Shown here: in pieces, positions 35,133-46,093 of the stretch
Layout of the letters: each line of letters begins with the position of its first letter
Numbering within the stretch: the stretch's first letter is position 1
NCBI RefSeq assembly: GCF_030247185.1
Contig: NC_080572.1
Span: 158,595,080 to 158,659,079, forward strand
Length of the DNA stretch: 64,000 nt
Source of the DNA: Malaya genurostris
Taxonomy: Eukaryota; Arthropoda; Insecta; Diptera; Culicidae
Direction of reading: 5' to 3'
The notes under the pieces: model-generated
What the model saw: the letters and a program-made list of their open reading frames with translations, nothing else
Told to the model about the DNA's origin: nothing
The model's database searches: none
Made by a program: the position numbers and the translations under genes

Positions 35133-35605
35133 ACTAGTTTTAAATTAACGAACCTTTGATAAAGCTAATAATTGTACCGCTTTAAATTCACAAATATTTC
35201 AGTTGGAATGAATTTCCTTGAATTTAGTTATTTCAACTAGCGCTTTTATTTTTTTAAATCAAATTTGAAATTTGTAATTTTTGATACTACTGATTTACTC
35301 AAAATATAATTTTGATTTATATTTGTTTTCAAAATTCTGAAAAGCATTTTTTGAGTTGAATATTTTTAAACACGAACGATTTATTCCCATGCCACAATCA
35401 AATCGTTTTTTTATAGCATCCAACGATTCGATGCTCCATCAATTTTCAAACAATTCGCTCAAGATGCATCAAGTATTGTTTCTAAAGAAAATTTGTTATG
35501 TAATGTTATTATAAAAATATTCTTGAATATCAATAAATACGCTTGAATTGTTGAAAACCCCCTAGGAAAAGAAAAGAGCGGATGAAATTTTACTTCGAAA
35601 ACGCC
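35133..35605 (+). mobile_element. CACGCAGAG-family fragment without TIRs
   Basis: Matches 39470-39990 (for example 'AACGAACCTT.GATAAAG', 'CTCCATCA', 'GTTATGTAA'). It lies between two copies of the phrase 'TATATGAGAAAGGCA' (35116-35131 and 35617-35632), which looks like a long duplication created on insertion or by recombination. Confidence 0.6.
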
Positions 35606-35654
35606 TAGAAACTATATATGAGAAAGGCATCATTGCACCACTAGGTGGATTAAA

Positions 35655-36852
35655 GTACGATTCAGACGGTCCGGCTTCTTCCGTCTCCGGAACGTCAACG
35701 TCCGTCACCGTCATTCTAATTCACACGATCCGGTTTCCTATCCGTGTCCGTCATGTCATTTTCTTACACGCAGAATTTGAAGAACTTAGTTTAGCACAAT
35801 TTTATTCCATTAATACACAATCTGGGTGCTTTTGAAGCCAATCGATCTGTTGGTTTTCTACCTTTTAATCGAAAAAATAACTTTCAAAATTACCTAGAGA
35901 GAGAAAAAAACAAAACAATCAGTTCCACTCAACAACGTAACGTACGTAAATGCGGTATATTTTGTTTAAGAGTGGGATCTTGACACCGAATACATACATA
36001 ACTCGCGGGTAATTTTTCAAAAAGGGCGTATTGAAGAATCCAACCAACTCCAACCAACAGCGATCGGTGCGCTGTCCGAGTGGCGAGCTTTGAACTACGC
36101 GATGGTGATAATTTTCAGATTTTGCTTGAAGATTCGAACAAAATGCAGGGTTTTTATTTTTTTTCTTATGAATCGAATACTAACATACAAAAACGTGTGA
36201 AAATTTGGTAAGAAAATCGATCACTAATGATTCAGTAACTTTTCGCGGTATGTTTGATTGATATTTATGGAGAAATCGTAAGATGAAATATCAAATTCGA
36301 AGAAGTGAGGTTGGGTACTGTTTTCATATCTGGGATATTCTTTGTTTTTTGGATTGGATTTTGAGATTAATTGATAAATTATGATCAAAAGTTTTATGAC
36401 TAGTCTATTTATTCATGTTTTATCATCTAAATCACATCTGTATATGAACAGAAAATTTCAAATTTCATCCGAGATTGGCAAGAGTATAAAACAATTTGAA
36501 ATGATAACACGTGAATAATGGTTTTTCTTACCCTTATTTGTAAGGTTTTGCCATCTGCATTCTTTCAAACTCAAGTAAATTGAAAAATTCGTCAAATTTT
36601 TTTCTAAATACATGGGATATGTCAAAACAATCACCATAACGCTATCTCGTGGTGACCACGCTGATTGGATTGTCATGTCGTCAAATATTCTTTCGGAGAT
36701 ATGTTGCCGGAGCTTGCCGTTCACGGACGTTGACGTTCCTGATCTCTGCTGGATCGTGTGAATGCGCAAAGGGAAAACTCATTTGACTAATTTTGACGGA
36801 GGCTGACGTTCCGGTGACGGTTACGGAAGAAACCAGATCGTCTAAATCGTAC
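35655..36852. mobile_element. Element with GTACGATTYAGACG ends carrying a hAT interior fragment
   Basis: Inverted ends of about 60 bp with mismatches: GTACGATTCAGACGGTCC on the left, GTACGATTTAGACGATCT on the right (reverse-complemented), followed inward by CCGTCACCG-rich sequence. It inserted exactly at the outer end of the CCGGAACC element: that element's terminal 'AACAGGTTTTT' resumes at 36857. Positions 36040-36665 duplicate part of the hAT element interior (31775-32420) at about 95% similarity by eye. Confidence 0.75.
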
Positions 36853-36856
36853 ATAA

Positions 36857-37185
36857 AACAGGTTTTTAAAATTGAATTCAGTGTGAAATTGTTTGTCAAG
36901 AAATTGACCGGAACATTCAAGCACAGAATAACAGACAGGACACTCAAATTAGATTCTTCAATAATTTTAACGGTCATTTAGAATATTACTTCTTCTTCTT
37001 CTTCTTCTCTGTTCGCAGCTGACATTCGTCAAGCTGCTGCTGCGGAAAGGGCTAGTAACTATAGACTATATGCCCTGGAATATTACTTAAGTTGGGACAG
37101 TACTTGCATATGTCATGATGGCGGTACGTTACCCTATCAAAAACATCCTGTCTGTCATCTAGACTGTTTATTTTTTTCATTTACC
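36857..37185. other. Interval without genes; (CTT)n tract
   Basis: A (CTT)6-7 run lies at about 36988-37008. Otherwise unremarkable. Confidence 0.4.
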
Positions 37186-37189
37186 AACA

Positions 37190-37300
37190 GAGTTGCCATT
37201 TATACAGAATTACCTGTAATGTATCGATTCGTATACGTCCATGCGAATTTCATGTAAAATACAGATTTAATACATATTGCCAAAACTATATACATAATTG
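37190..37300 (+). repeat. Solo end of a hAT-like element
   Basis: CAGAGTTGCCATTTATACAG at 37190 resembles the CAGAGATGCCATTTATACAG TIR of the elements above, followed by 'AATACAGATTTAATACA'. No partner end found. Confidence 0.5.
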
Positions 37301-37414
37301 TGCTACTTCTCATCTTCCAACGCAATACAAAATCGAACCCGTTTTGTTACAAAATTTACTTGCTTCTGGTCTATCGACAATTAATTTCTGGTGAAAATTA
37401 CCAACACAATAATA

Positions 37415-37899
37415 CCATGTTCACATTAGCGCTGATATCACTTGATATACCGAGATGATATGCATATCATGTCGAAGTGTTCACATATGATCGAAATGAT
37501 ATCGTTTGACAATCAAGTTGTTATATTGAATGTTCTCATTAGAAATAAGATCAATAATATTACCTTTCTCTATTAAAATTGAATCAATAATTGAAGTCTT
37601 GCATTTTATGGTCTCCGAACACCAGTATTCGTTGAAAAATTCGAAATTATAATGATTGTTCATTGCCACTCTCAAAGTGACGTTCATAAATGAGTGCGTT
37701 CAATGCCATTATCCGTGTTGCTAGTTGCGATTTTTGATAATTCGACATGATATCGTACATAATATACCGGATATCATGCCAAAATGATAATACGCGTTGA
37801 CATCAAATTGTATGGGATATCAAGTGATATCGCACATGATATCATCGGATATCAAGTATATCCGTATATCACTTGATATCAGCGCTAATGTGAACATAC
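37415..37899. mobile_element. MITE with ATGTTCACATTAGCGCTGAT ends
   Basis: Inverted ends ATGTTCACATTAGCGCTGAT and ATATCA beyond match for about 27 bp. Flanking TA dinucleotides at 37413-37414 and 37900-37901 fit a TA target. The interior is rich in GATATC phrases and non-coding. Confidence 0.8.
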
Positions 37900-38097
37900 T
37901 ATGAAAAATAATCTAGATGAGCAACGTTGAGAAAAATAAATGGTTGCCTTCCAACATCGCTAAACAAGTTAAATATATTATCAACGTAATCCAATAATTT
38001 ATTGTGATGATGCACTTTCAAATATTATGATGAAATCAGGCATCCAAGCAGCTGATCGGTGTTGACAAACGAGGGGAAACCAACTAGTAACAAAAAC

Positions 38098-38881
38098 CTA
38101 AGACAAGACCTGATAACTGGCTTCTTATTCTTCCTTCCGAATCATCCTTCTCGCCATTTTCACCCTGTGGAATTAATACCAACGTATCGGCTACAGTGTA
38201 GCCATATTTACAGATTTTTTAATAACTATGCTAGGAAAAAATATATTACATATAAATTTTTAGACTTTAGGTTTTTGATTTGAAACAAACATAAAACATG
38301 TTTTGGTGAATGCATTTCTTTATTATATATTAATGCTTAAAAACAATTAATTGAGCTTTGATGACAAAACACGAAATATCTCTTGTTGAACGCAAAATCG
38401 AATCCTTTATTGACGTATTACCGGATCTTTTGGAAACCGGAAGAAGTCAGGTTTGGATAGAAATGCTTAATGCGATCACAGTGTGGAACACAACAGTTCA
38501 TTCTTCTCGTGAAACTCAACACACTTTCGAGTTTACACTAATTTAACAAATATTTTTTGGTTACCTTTAATTCACTAAAAAGAAAAACGGCTTGATGCCT
38601 ATTTTAATTACACAGTCCTGCCACTATAAACATTTATTACCAATGAGATTGAAAAAAATGTGAAACATTCTCCGAATATTTTCATTTTCATTGGTGAGCT
38701 AAAATTATACATTTTAATAAATATGTTTTCTGATTTTCTTTATACTTGGCATCATTGCTCGCGTACCCTGCAAAAGTTTTTTCTTTACACAATGTGCAGG
38801 TGGCAACATCAAAATCAGCCAATCAGAAACTGGTCCATTTTGGAACAAAAGCAGCCCCCCAGATGTCAGGTCTTGTCTTAG
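38098..38881. mobile_element. 784-bp TIR element with 8-bp TSD ACAAAAAC
   Basis: 16-bp inverted ends CTAAGACAAGACCTGA. The exact 8-bp direct repeat ACAAAAAC lies at 38090-38097 and 38882-38889. The TSD length suggests hAT, though the TIR does not start with CA. The 62-codon frame at 38358-38546 is not recognised. Confidence 0.85.
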
Positions 38882-38889
38882 ACAAAAAC

Positions 38890-39226
38890 TTTAACATAAC
38901 ACAAGGGGTGTACCGATAGTAAATAGTTCGCACAGTACAATATAGGTGGAACTAGTGCATCACGAAAAATTATTTTAATAAGAATTTATTCATACTGTCA
39001 AGTCTGTTAGTATGTGGTTCAAGTAAAATATTTGTTTTTTTTTATCAAAATGACGCTTGAATTAAACTAATCTGCTGAGAAAAATTAATTATCAAGTTTT
39101 GTAATTTCTAGAATCAATATTTGCTATATCAAATCAGATTTTCTATTGTCATTATTTCAATAAAAAAAAATTCGTTGTGTGACACCCGAAATAAGTTATT
39201 TTTACATTTTTTTCGCTGCGTATACA
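38890..39226. other. AT-rich interval without genes
   Basis: Nothing recognised. Confidence 0.4.
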
Positions 39227-39228
39227 TA

Positions 39229-40425
39229 CACGCAGAGAAAAAAATTGTAAATATAACCAAATTTGGGTTTTACGCAACGATCTGGTTTGATATAAATAAT
39301 ATTGCTGCTTGAAACTACAAAACATGATAATCAATTTTACTCAGTGTGTTAGTTTGTTTCAAACGACAATTTGATAAAACCAACAAATATTTCACTTGTG
39401 CGTTCCTGTCAATTTCTTGACAAACAATTTCACGGTGAATTCAATTTGAAAAATTTGTTACGAATGAACGAACCTTAGATAAAGTTAAGAATTGTTGCGC
39501 TTTAAATTTACAAACTTTTTAGTTGAAATAAATTACCTTAAATTTAGCTATTTCAACTAACGCTTTTGTTTGTTGAAATCATACATTTTTGTTTGTTTTT
39601 AAAAATAAAATGATTTCTTTCAAACTAATTTACAAGGTTATATTTAAAACTACTTTTATTTCGATTTATATTGGTTTAAAAATTTCTAGAAAACAATTAT
39701 TTTTAATTTTGAAATTTTTTAAGACGCTTCGTCATTCCCGTTGCTACACGATCGAATTATTCACATACCATTGTATGTAATTGTAAAGCCCTGTTTCTTA
39801 ATTTTTATAGCATCCAAACGATTCGGTGCTCCATCAGTCCGACCAATATAGAGAACCTGCATCAAATATTTTTGGTAAAGAAAATGTGTTATGTAACGTT
39901 ATACATATTTTTAAAATATACTTTATCATCAATACATACACTTGTACCCTTAGGACATGAAAGAAGCAGATCAATTTTTACTTATGAAACGCGTACAAAC
40001 TTCTTCCGTGGGAGACAATAATGTCAATAATGATACATGAAATAAAACTAACACGGTTCATTTAAACAGTAAACTTAGTTGTATCATTACACAAATAATA
40101 CCATAGATAAATTGAACCAAGTTTTTTCTAGATGTGAAGGTATAGCAGGATTGAGTCAACGAGAACACTGCCGGTAACATTAATTCAACTTTGGTTGACA
40201 TGTAAAAAATTGTTAGTTTATTTCAACAATAAACTCATTCGGAACAATTATATTTTTGGTTTGGTTGGACCATAATTTTGATTCAAATCAAACAGAGATC
40301 ATTGTTTTTGTTGAAGGGAGAAATTGGTTTGAAACAATCATATTCTAGCTTGAAATGAATATAAATCAAATTTAAAAAACTACTAACTGTTTTGTTATTT
40401 TAAACATGCTCAATTTCTCTGCGTG
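39229..40425. mobile_element. Complete CACGCAGAG element (1197 bp), TA target
   Basis: Ends CACGCAGAGAAA in inverted orientation, flanked by TA at 39227-39228 and 40426-40427. Related incomplete copies are at 26823-27390 and 35133-35605. It has no transposase frame. TA target duplication is consistent with a Tc1/mariner-type mobilising enzyme, which is inference. Confidence 0.8.
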
Positions 40426-40427
40426 TA

Positions 40428-41325
40428 TAGTGCTGCATCCCAGTGAAATTTGTCGACCCGCATAAGTCCGACCATCGGCCCGATTAATAAAAAGTAATAA
40501 CACTTTTAATGATCGTGTAAGGTCTACGAGTTCAGTAATGACACGAGAAATGATGGAATTCCGGATTTTCTATCATTACCAACATAATTTCTTCTTCTTA
40601 TTTTTTTTGTGGAAGCGCTGAATATCTTTAGAACTATACGCGAAAAAATGACAAAGTGTAGATTTAAATTGTTAATATTTCATTAACGTTTCAATGGCAA
40701 ATCAAATTTATTTTCAGCTAAACGAAAATAAAAATATTGCTATTGCTATTGCTGGAGTAGTTACAAATACTCATCATTATTAATGAACGTGTAATGCTAA
40801 AAAGTAATGATGTACAGTAATGAAGTAATGACGAGCGTTTGAGCAGAAGTGTCATTACTTAGTAATGACACTTTTAAGTATCGTGTAAGGGCCGCTATTG
40901 AGCACGATATGGGGCCGATCGTAGCGCATCGATCGGCCCGTCATCGGACAATTCTGCACCATTTGCATCAACCGCGTCGACCTAAAAAAGCTTTATGTTT
41001 ACATTATGTATCGCTAGAGAAACAGAGCGAGGGAATATAGAACAAGATATTTTAGAGCCGACGTGTACCCGATAGGGTGTGAAAGAGTGTTAAACATTCT
41101 TTTGTTTCGATCATGGAGGCTTTAACTATAAGGTCATTCGCCTCTTAGGGCCAGAAAAACTCCGGCCCGGGGTTAGAAATCCAACTCCGATATATCCCAT
41201 CCCCTGAGTATCAGACATCCGCTCTCTGCTTTGGTATATCTTCACTCTCTTATTCTACCGATACACTATGTAAGCTCGAAGCTTTCGTGCACGATGCGTC
41301 CGATGTTCGGATTTACTGGGATAGA
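40428..41325. other. Interval without genes
   Basis: Contains repeated 'AGTAATGACAC' phrases and two 'ATCGGCCCG' stretches (40475 and 40932) in opposite orientation, suggestive of a diverged MITE. No coding frame. Confidence 0.35.
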
Positions 41326-41405
41326 GTGCCTACATCCAGAGTGACGACAGCTGTTTGTTTGTAATCCCTCTCAGCAGGCCGTTCTATTTTGTTGGGCTTT
41401 GAGCG
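41326..41405 (+). repeat. Single end of the AGAGTGCCTA MITE family
   Basis: AGAGTGCCTACATCCAGAGT and GACGACAGCTG match the TIR of the MITE at 29169-29350. No second end nearby. It lies just outside the BEL element. Confidence 0.6.
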
Positions 41406-41410
41406 CTTGT

Positions 41411-42017
41411 TGTTACGAACAACACAGTTCGTATGCACCTACCATCCAATATCTTGTCTACTCATACAATCATATGCGCGATGCATCGTTACCTTCACTG
41501 AGCTACAATAAAACGTATTAGCGAATATAATAATCTTATATATTGTATATTATTGAATTGATTCTACCTATCCTAAGCTTTTCTACTATTTATAAAAAAG
41601 TAGATACAGTGTGAAAATATTAATACTAGGTAAGAGCAAAAACTACGCACTTAAAAATAGTTATATTTGTAAGTCTAACCTAAATTCTAAAACTACAATA
41701 GGTGAACACGATCGCCGGGTTTTGTATAAATAATTATCACATTGAACCGAGAAAAACCGTTGTGAATTATATAGTTGGTGAGTTATCAAACTACTTGAAT
41801 ATGAATTTGATCATGAATGAATTATGTGACATTAGGCGCACTAGTTTGGATCAAAGTTGCTACCATTATACGACTATTAAGGCAGTAAACGTAAGTTACA
41901 CATATGAATTGTAAACAATATATCATAAATAATCAAATTGTCATGAACAGGAATTTTATAATCTTCGTATAATAAATGGATTAATATTTTCGGAAGATCT
42001 TTATGGTGTGGCCAACA
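41411..42017 (+). repeat. 5' LTR of the BEL/Pao element (607 bp)
   Basis: Starts TGTTACGAACAACAC and ends GTGGCCAACA, identical in layout to the 3' LTR. It lacks 49 bp present in that copy after 'CCTTCACTGA' and 7 bp near its 3' third, plus a few substitutions. The target duplication CTTGT precedes it at 41406-41410. Confidence 0.95.
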
Positions 42018-42063
42018 ACTTATAAAATTCGTTTATAAACGGTGTACTAGTACTTACGGTTAA

Positions 42064-43020
42064 ATGTCGAATCGCGGCAATAAAAAATCTGGCACTACAA
42101 CTAGCTGCAAGGTAAAGCAGTCTCGCCCGAAAGCCACTGTAGAGACCGATAATGATGATGATGGTGCGTGGGGAGGCATACCGGTCGTGTTCCCAGAAGA
42201 TCCTTCCAAGCGAAAATCTAACGAAACCTTACCTGGCCGAGCCTGTAAATCGTGCGATGGACCTGATGAAGACGACAATATGGTCCAATGTGACAAATGC
42301 GACAAATGGCATCACTTTGCCTGCGTAGGAGTGACCGAGGACATTGAGGAGCAATGCTGGAGTTGTCCCAACTGCACTGCAAAAGGGTTCCAACAATCTT
42401 CAATATCAAACCAACACTTAACTACAACGGAAAGTAAAAATACCAACAATAGACATGCTGCCAATTTAGACAAACAATCGTCACACAAGGCAGATCAATC
42501 GTTCAGGCATAAACAACTGCAAATACCACCGCCATTGAAAACGAGTCGACATCGAGCTTCACATGTATCGGAACAACCTTCAGTTAAATCTATGTCTATG
42601 GCTTCACAAATATCGTCTAGAAGTTCGCAACTGAAACTTGAGCTCCTCAAACTGGAAGAAAAGTATGCACTAGATAAGCAGCAAGCAGAGAAGCACCGAG
42701 CGTACGTTGACCGAAAGTACAGCATACTAAAACAGCTGGCGGGAGAATCGAATAAGAGTCGCAGAGAGGATATTAGTCGTGTATATGATTGGATCAAGAA
42801 TGTTAATGCAGAGCAACAAAATATACATGTAGCCGAGCTACCATCCGGAAAGTTTAAACCACCGCAACATTCAACACATAATCATCTGCAGGAAGCTAAT
42901 GTTTCAAGAGACTCGCGTTCGCAACCTTCGAAAACAAGTACTCTCCAAATGAACGAGCGACTAACTTCTGAATGCTCTGATATTTATACTAGAGGTTCTC
43001 AACCCAAACTCTTCTCGTGA
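42064..43020 (+). CDS. BEL Gag N-terminal part with PHD zinc finger (318 codons)
   Basis: Opens at the first ATG after the LTR. Residues 61-104 form a C4HC3 PHD finger: C61-x2-C64, C76-x2-C79 (VQCDKCDKWHH), H84-x2-C87, C101-x2-C104 (WSCPNC), with the acidic DGPDEDDN loop between. A Ser/His/Gln-rich linker follows, then a coiled coil at about residues 185-225 (LKLELLKLEEKYALDKQQAE). The frame ends in a TGA at 43018. Gag-like sequence continues in another frame, so the stop or shift probably broke a longer protein. PHD fingers bind histone H3 tails in host proteins; a chromatin-reading role here is inference. Confidence 0.85.
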   Translation: MSNRGNKKSGTTTSCKVKQSRPKATVETDNDDDGAWGGIPVVFPEDPSKRKSNETLPGRACKSCDGPDEDDNMVQCDKCDKWHHFACVGVTEDIEEQCWSCPNCTAKGFQQSSISNQHLTTTESKNTNNRHAANLDKQSSHKADQSFRHKQLQIPPPLKTSRHRASHVSEQPSVKSMSMASQISSRSSQLKLELLKLEEKYALDKQQAEKHRAYVDRKYSILKQLAGESNKSRREDISRVYDWIKNVNAEQQNIHVAELPSGKFKPPQHSTHNHLQEANVSRDSRSQPSKTSTLQMNERLTSECSDIYTRGSQPKLFS

Positions 43021-43700
43021 GCGAACAGTTCCTGTACCGCACGGTTCAATAACCTCAAGTGGGTCTACGTTCCACGATCACAGTGTCTCGAGAAGGAATC
43101 AATCAGTCACAATGAATAACCGCTCTATACAACGACATGCTCGTTCCCCAACACAAAAACAGCTTGCAGCGCGACAGGCAATATCACGGGATCTACCGTC
43201 GTTTTCTGGCAACTCTGACGATTGGCCAATATTCTTATCTACATTTAATAGCACAACAACTATGTGTGGATTCACCGAAGAGGAGAACATTGTTAGATTG
43301 CAACGGAGTCTGGAAGGGCGAGCTTATGAAGCAGTAAAATGTCGGTTAATGCACGCTTCAAATCTTTCCGGTGTATAAAAAAACTTTAAAAATGATGTTC
43401 GGACAACCCGAAGCCATTGTACAATCACTTTTGACCAAAATAAATTCCCTACCATCTCTGAAAGAAGATAAGTTGGATACGATTATCGATTTTGCAGTGA
43501 ACATTCAAAACTTTTGTGCGACCGTAGATGCGTGTAGTTTGGAAGATCACCTATACAATGTTACCCTCTTACAGCAGCTTGTTTGTAAACTACCACCAAC
43601 AATCAAGTTAGATTGGGCATGCCATAAGAGATCCATACCCAAGGCTCTACTCACTTGCGGAGGCAATAAGCGCTCTAACGATACCTTCCACTTTCCATGA
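43021..43700 (+). pseudogene. BEL Gag C-terminal part (DUF1759-like), frameshifted
   Basis: Two frames join here. The first gives 'RDLPSFSGNSDDWPIFLSTF' and 'RLQRSLEGRAYEAVKCRLMH'. After a shift near 43375, 'MMFGQPEAIVQSLLTKINSL' and 'LYNVTLLQQLVCKLPPTIKL' follow. This order is typical of the capsid-like DUF1759 region of Pao/BEL polyproteins. Confidence 0.8.
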
Positions 43701-43800
43701 CTCGAAACGATCGGAATTATATGGAAATAAAAGAGGAAACGCCTTCATAAATGTACACCATGAGCCCTCTGATGAAAGTGAAAACCTTCAACTTGCATAT

Positions 43801-44703
43801 GTGAACTTTACGGGAAACACCTCACGCGCCGATAATGACCGTGGTAACACCGAATGTCCGATATGTAAGGAAAACTGTAAAAGTGTAGCTAAATGCACCC
43901 GTTTTTTGGAGCTTTCACGCGATTCTCGATGGGCGGCTGTGCGAGAATTCGGACTATGTAGAAGATGTCTTCGCAAGCACAATGGTAGCTGCAAGGCCAA
44001 ACCATGTGGGAAAAATGACTGTTCATTTGGACACCATGAGCTTCTTCATAATGACCAGAAAGACGAACGATATGCACCCAACCACTCTTCTGTCGAACAA
44101 GTTCCACAGCAATCTACCATGCCTCAGTCCCATCTATGTAACACACACCAAATTTCATCTTCGACCACACTGTTCCGCTATCTGCCAGTTGTATTGCAAG
44201 GTCACAACAAAACCATTCACACTTATGCATTTTTCGATGAAGGCTCAGAGCTTACCTTGCTAGATAACGAGCTATCCGAGTTTTTACAGCTGGATGGAAT
44301 ACTCAGTCCACTAAGCCTTAGATGGACAGGAGGGAATGAACGCCATGAAGTGAGTTCACGTATCGTCAGCCTGGGAATAGCCGGTGTACGAAACAAAGCT
44401 AAAATGTTCTGCCTGAAGGACGTGCGCACGGTGAAAGAATTATTACTTCCTGCACAAACACTCAATATAAATGAATTGTCTAAAGCTTACCCACTCCTTC
44501 GCAGCTTACCAGCCGATTCTTACCAGGAAGCCCAACCTCGTATTTTGATAGGCCTAAAGCATGCGCAAGTCGGTCTTGTGCTAAAAAGCAGAGAAGGGCA
44601 AATGAATCAAACAGTTGCGATAAAAACAAGACTGGGGTGGACCGTATATGGCGGTTACAACAGAGACACATTCAACGTCGTTTCGTGTTCGTTAATATCA
44701 TAA
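43801..44703 (+). pseudogene. BEL nucleocapsid-like zinc fingers and aspartic protease
   Basis: The frame begins with a Cys-rich block 'CPICKENCKSVAKCTRFLEL' and 'FGLCRRCLRKHNGSCKAKPC', the zinc-knuckle equivalent in this family. The protease follows with 'YAFFDEGSELTLLDNEL'; its active-site triad reads Asp-Glu-Gly instead of Asp-Ser/Thr-Gly. It is followed by 'RILIGLKHAQVGLVLKSREG' and 'TRLGWTVYGG', typical of Pao proteases. A short duplicated phrase 'AATAACGTTAATGATCATAA' sits at the break at 44700-44730 before RT. Confidence 0.85.
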
Positions 44704-44746
44704 TAACGTTAATGATCATAATAACGTTGCGCAAACAGACGAAGAT

Positions 44747-46093
44747 TTGCACCGCTGTATGAAGGAATATTTTGCATTAGATAGTCTTGGTGTACTGAAT
44801 CCATCTAACATACTCCTATCTTCCGATAATCAAAGAGCTCAGCATCTTCTCAAGTCTCTTTCAAAGTACAAATCTGGTAGATATGAAACAGGTTTACTCT
44901 GGCGATTCGATGATATTCGACTGCCTGATAATCGTACCATGGCCCTTCGCAGATATGATTCTTTAGAGCGACGTTTGGCGAAGGCACCTGAGTTGAAGGC
45001 AGTCCTCAATGACAAGATCAGGGACTATCTGACAAAGGGCTATATCCGGAAGCTCTCCAATGAGGAACTCACAAAATCATACTATCGCACCTGGTATCTT
45101 CAAATCTTTCCTGTCACAAATCCAAATAAACCAGGAAAAGTGAGAATCGTTTGGGACGCAGCCGCATTAACATTTGGTAAATCACTCAATTCTGCACTTC
45201 TAAAGGGTCCAGATCAGCTTTGTTCACTATTCTCTATTCTACTGCAATTTCGTGAACATCGTATAGGCCTGACGGGTGACATACAAGAGATGTTTCACCA
45301 AATCAACATTCTCGAAGAAGACCAACATTGCCAACGCTTCTTCTGGAGAAACAAGGCTGGGGAAATTGAAACATATGTCATGCGAGTTATGACGTTCGGC
45401 GCATGCTGTTCACCGAGCTGTGCTCAATATATAAAAAACATTAACGCTGAGCGCTACGTTAAAAAATTTCCAGAGGCAACAGCAGTCATTTTAAAGAAGC
45501 ACTATGTCGATGACATGCTTATCAGTGTGGAGACAGAGGCAGAGGCCATAAAAATCGCACAAGAAGTGCAATACGTTCACTCGCAAGGCGGTTTTCACAT
45601 TTGTGGCTGGATTAGCAACTCTAAACGTGTACTTTCTACTCTCCAAGACAACAATGTCCAGGAAAAGTACCACGATCTATCTTCAGAAATATGTACCCGG
45701 AAAGTACTCGGAATGTGGTGGTGTACTGCAACTGACGCCTTCACCTATAAAATTGGATGGAACCGATACGATCGAGCGTTATTAGAGGGTCAACGCTCTC
45801 CTACGAAAAGGGAAATGCTACGAGTACTTATGACAATTTTCGATCCGCTAGGTTTAATTGCGCATTTTCTTATGTTTTTAAAAATTCTTCTTCAAGAAGT
45901 TTGGCGGTCCGGAGTTGTTTGGGACGACAAAATCTCCAAAGATTTATTTGGCAAATGGAAGCTATGGTTGCAGGTTTTTCCCCAAGTAGAACATGTTTCC
46001 ATCCCTCGTTGTTATCGACTTCGAACTTCTGCTTCTATACCGTACAATGTGCAACTGCATACGTTCGTGGATGCAGCGAAAATGGGTTTTCGT
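44747..46093 (+). pseudogene. BEL reverse transcriptase
   Basis: Well conserved in one frame. It contains 'YYRTWYLQIFPVTNPNKPGK', 'VRIVWDAAA', 'LTGDIQEMFHQINILEEDQH' (first catalytic Asp), 'RVMTFGACCSPSCAQYIK' and 'KHYVDDMLISVET' (Tyr-Val-Asp-Asp). The connection follows with 'KREMLRVLMTIFDPLGLIAH'. Near 46090 the frame shifts at the 'VDAAKMGF' RNase H start, and the continuation is in another frame. Confidence 0.9.

Larger units (their letters stand above)
28530..35654 (+). mobile_element. CCGGAACC-family element expanded by nested insertions
   Basis: The host element of the largest nest. Monomers with CCGGAACCGG lie at about 28612, 28784, 29005 and 29370, continuing after the nested block at 34600, 34690 and 34850. 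These are followed by a CA linker (34978-35014) and the 3' domain (35025-35130: GTCGAGCTGAGTAGAATGG, GGCCCTCCGGGCCTCGG hairpin, 'TCGGTTTTCACAGTGATTG'). The right TIR is at 35618-35653 ('GCACCACTAGGTGGATTAAA'). Sequence on the two sides of the nested block joins in phase within one monomer, so the host can be reconstructed. Confidence 0.75.

Noticed and set aside
40475..40950. Inverted ATCGGCCCG words as a complete MITE
   Set aside because: Only about 10 bp match and no TSD is visible.
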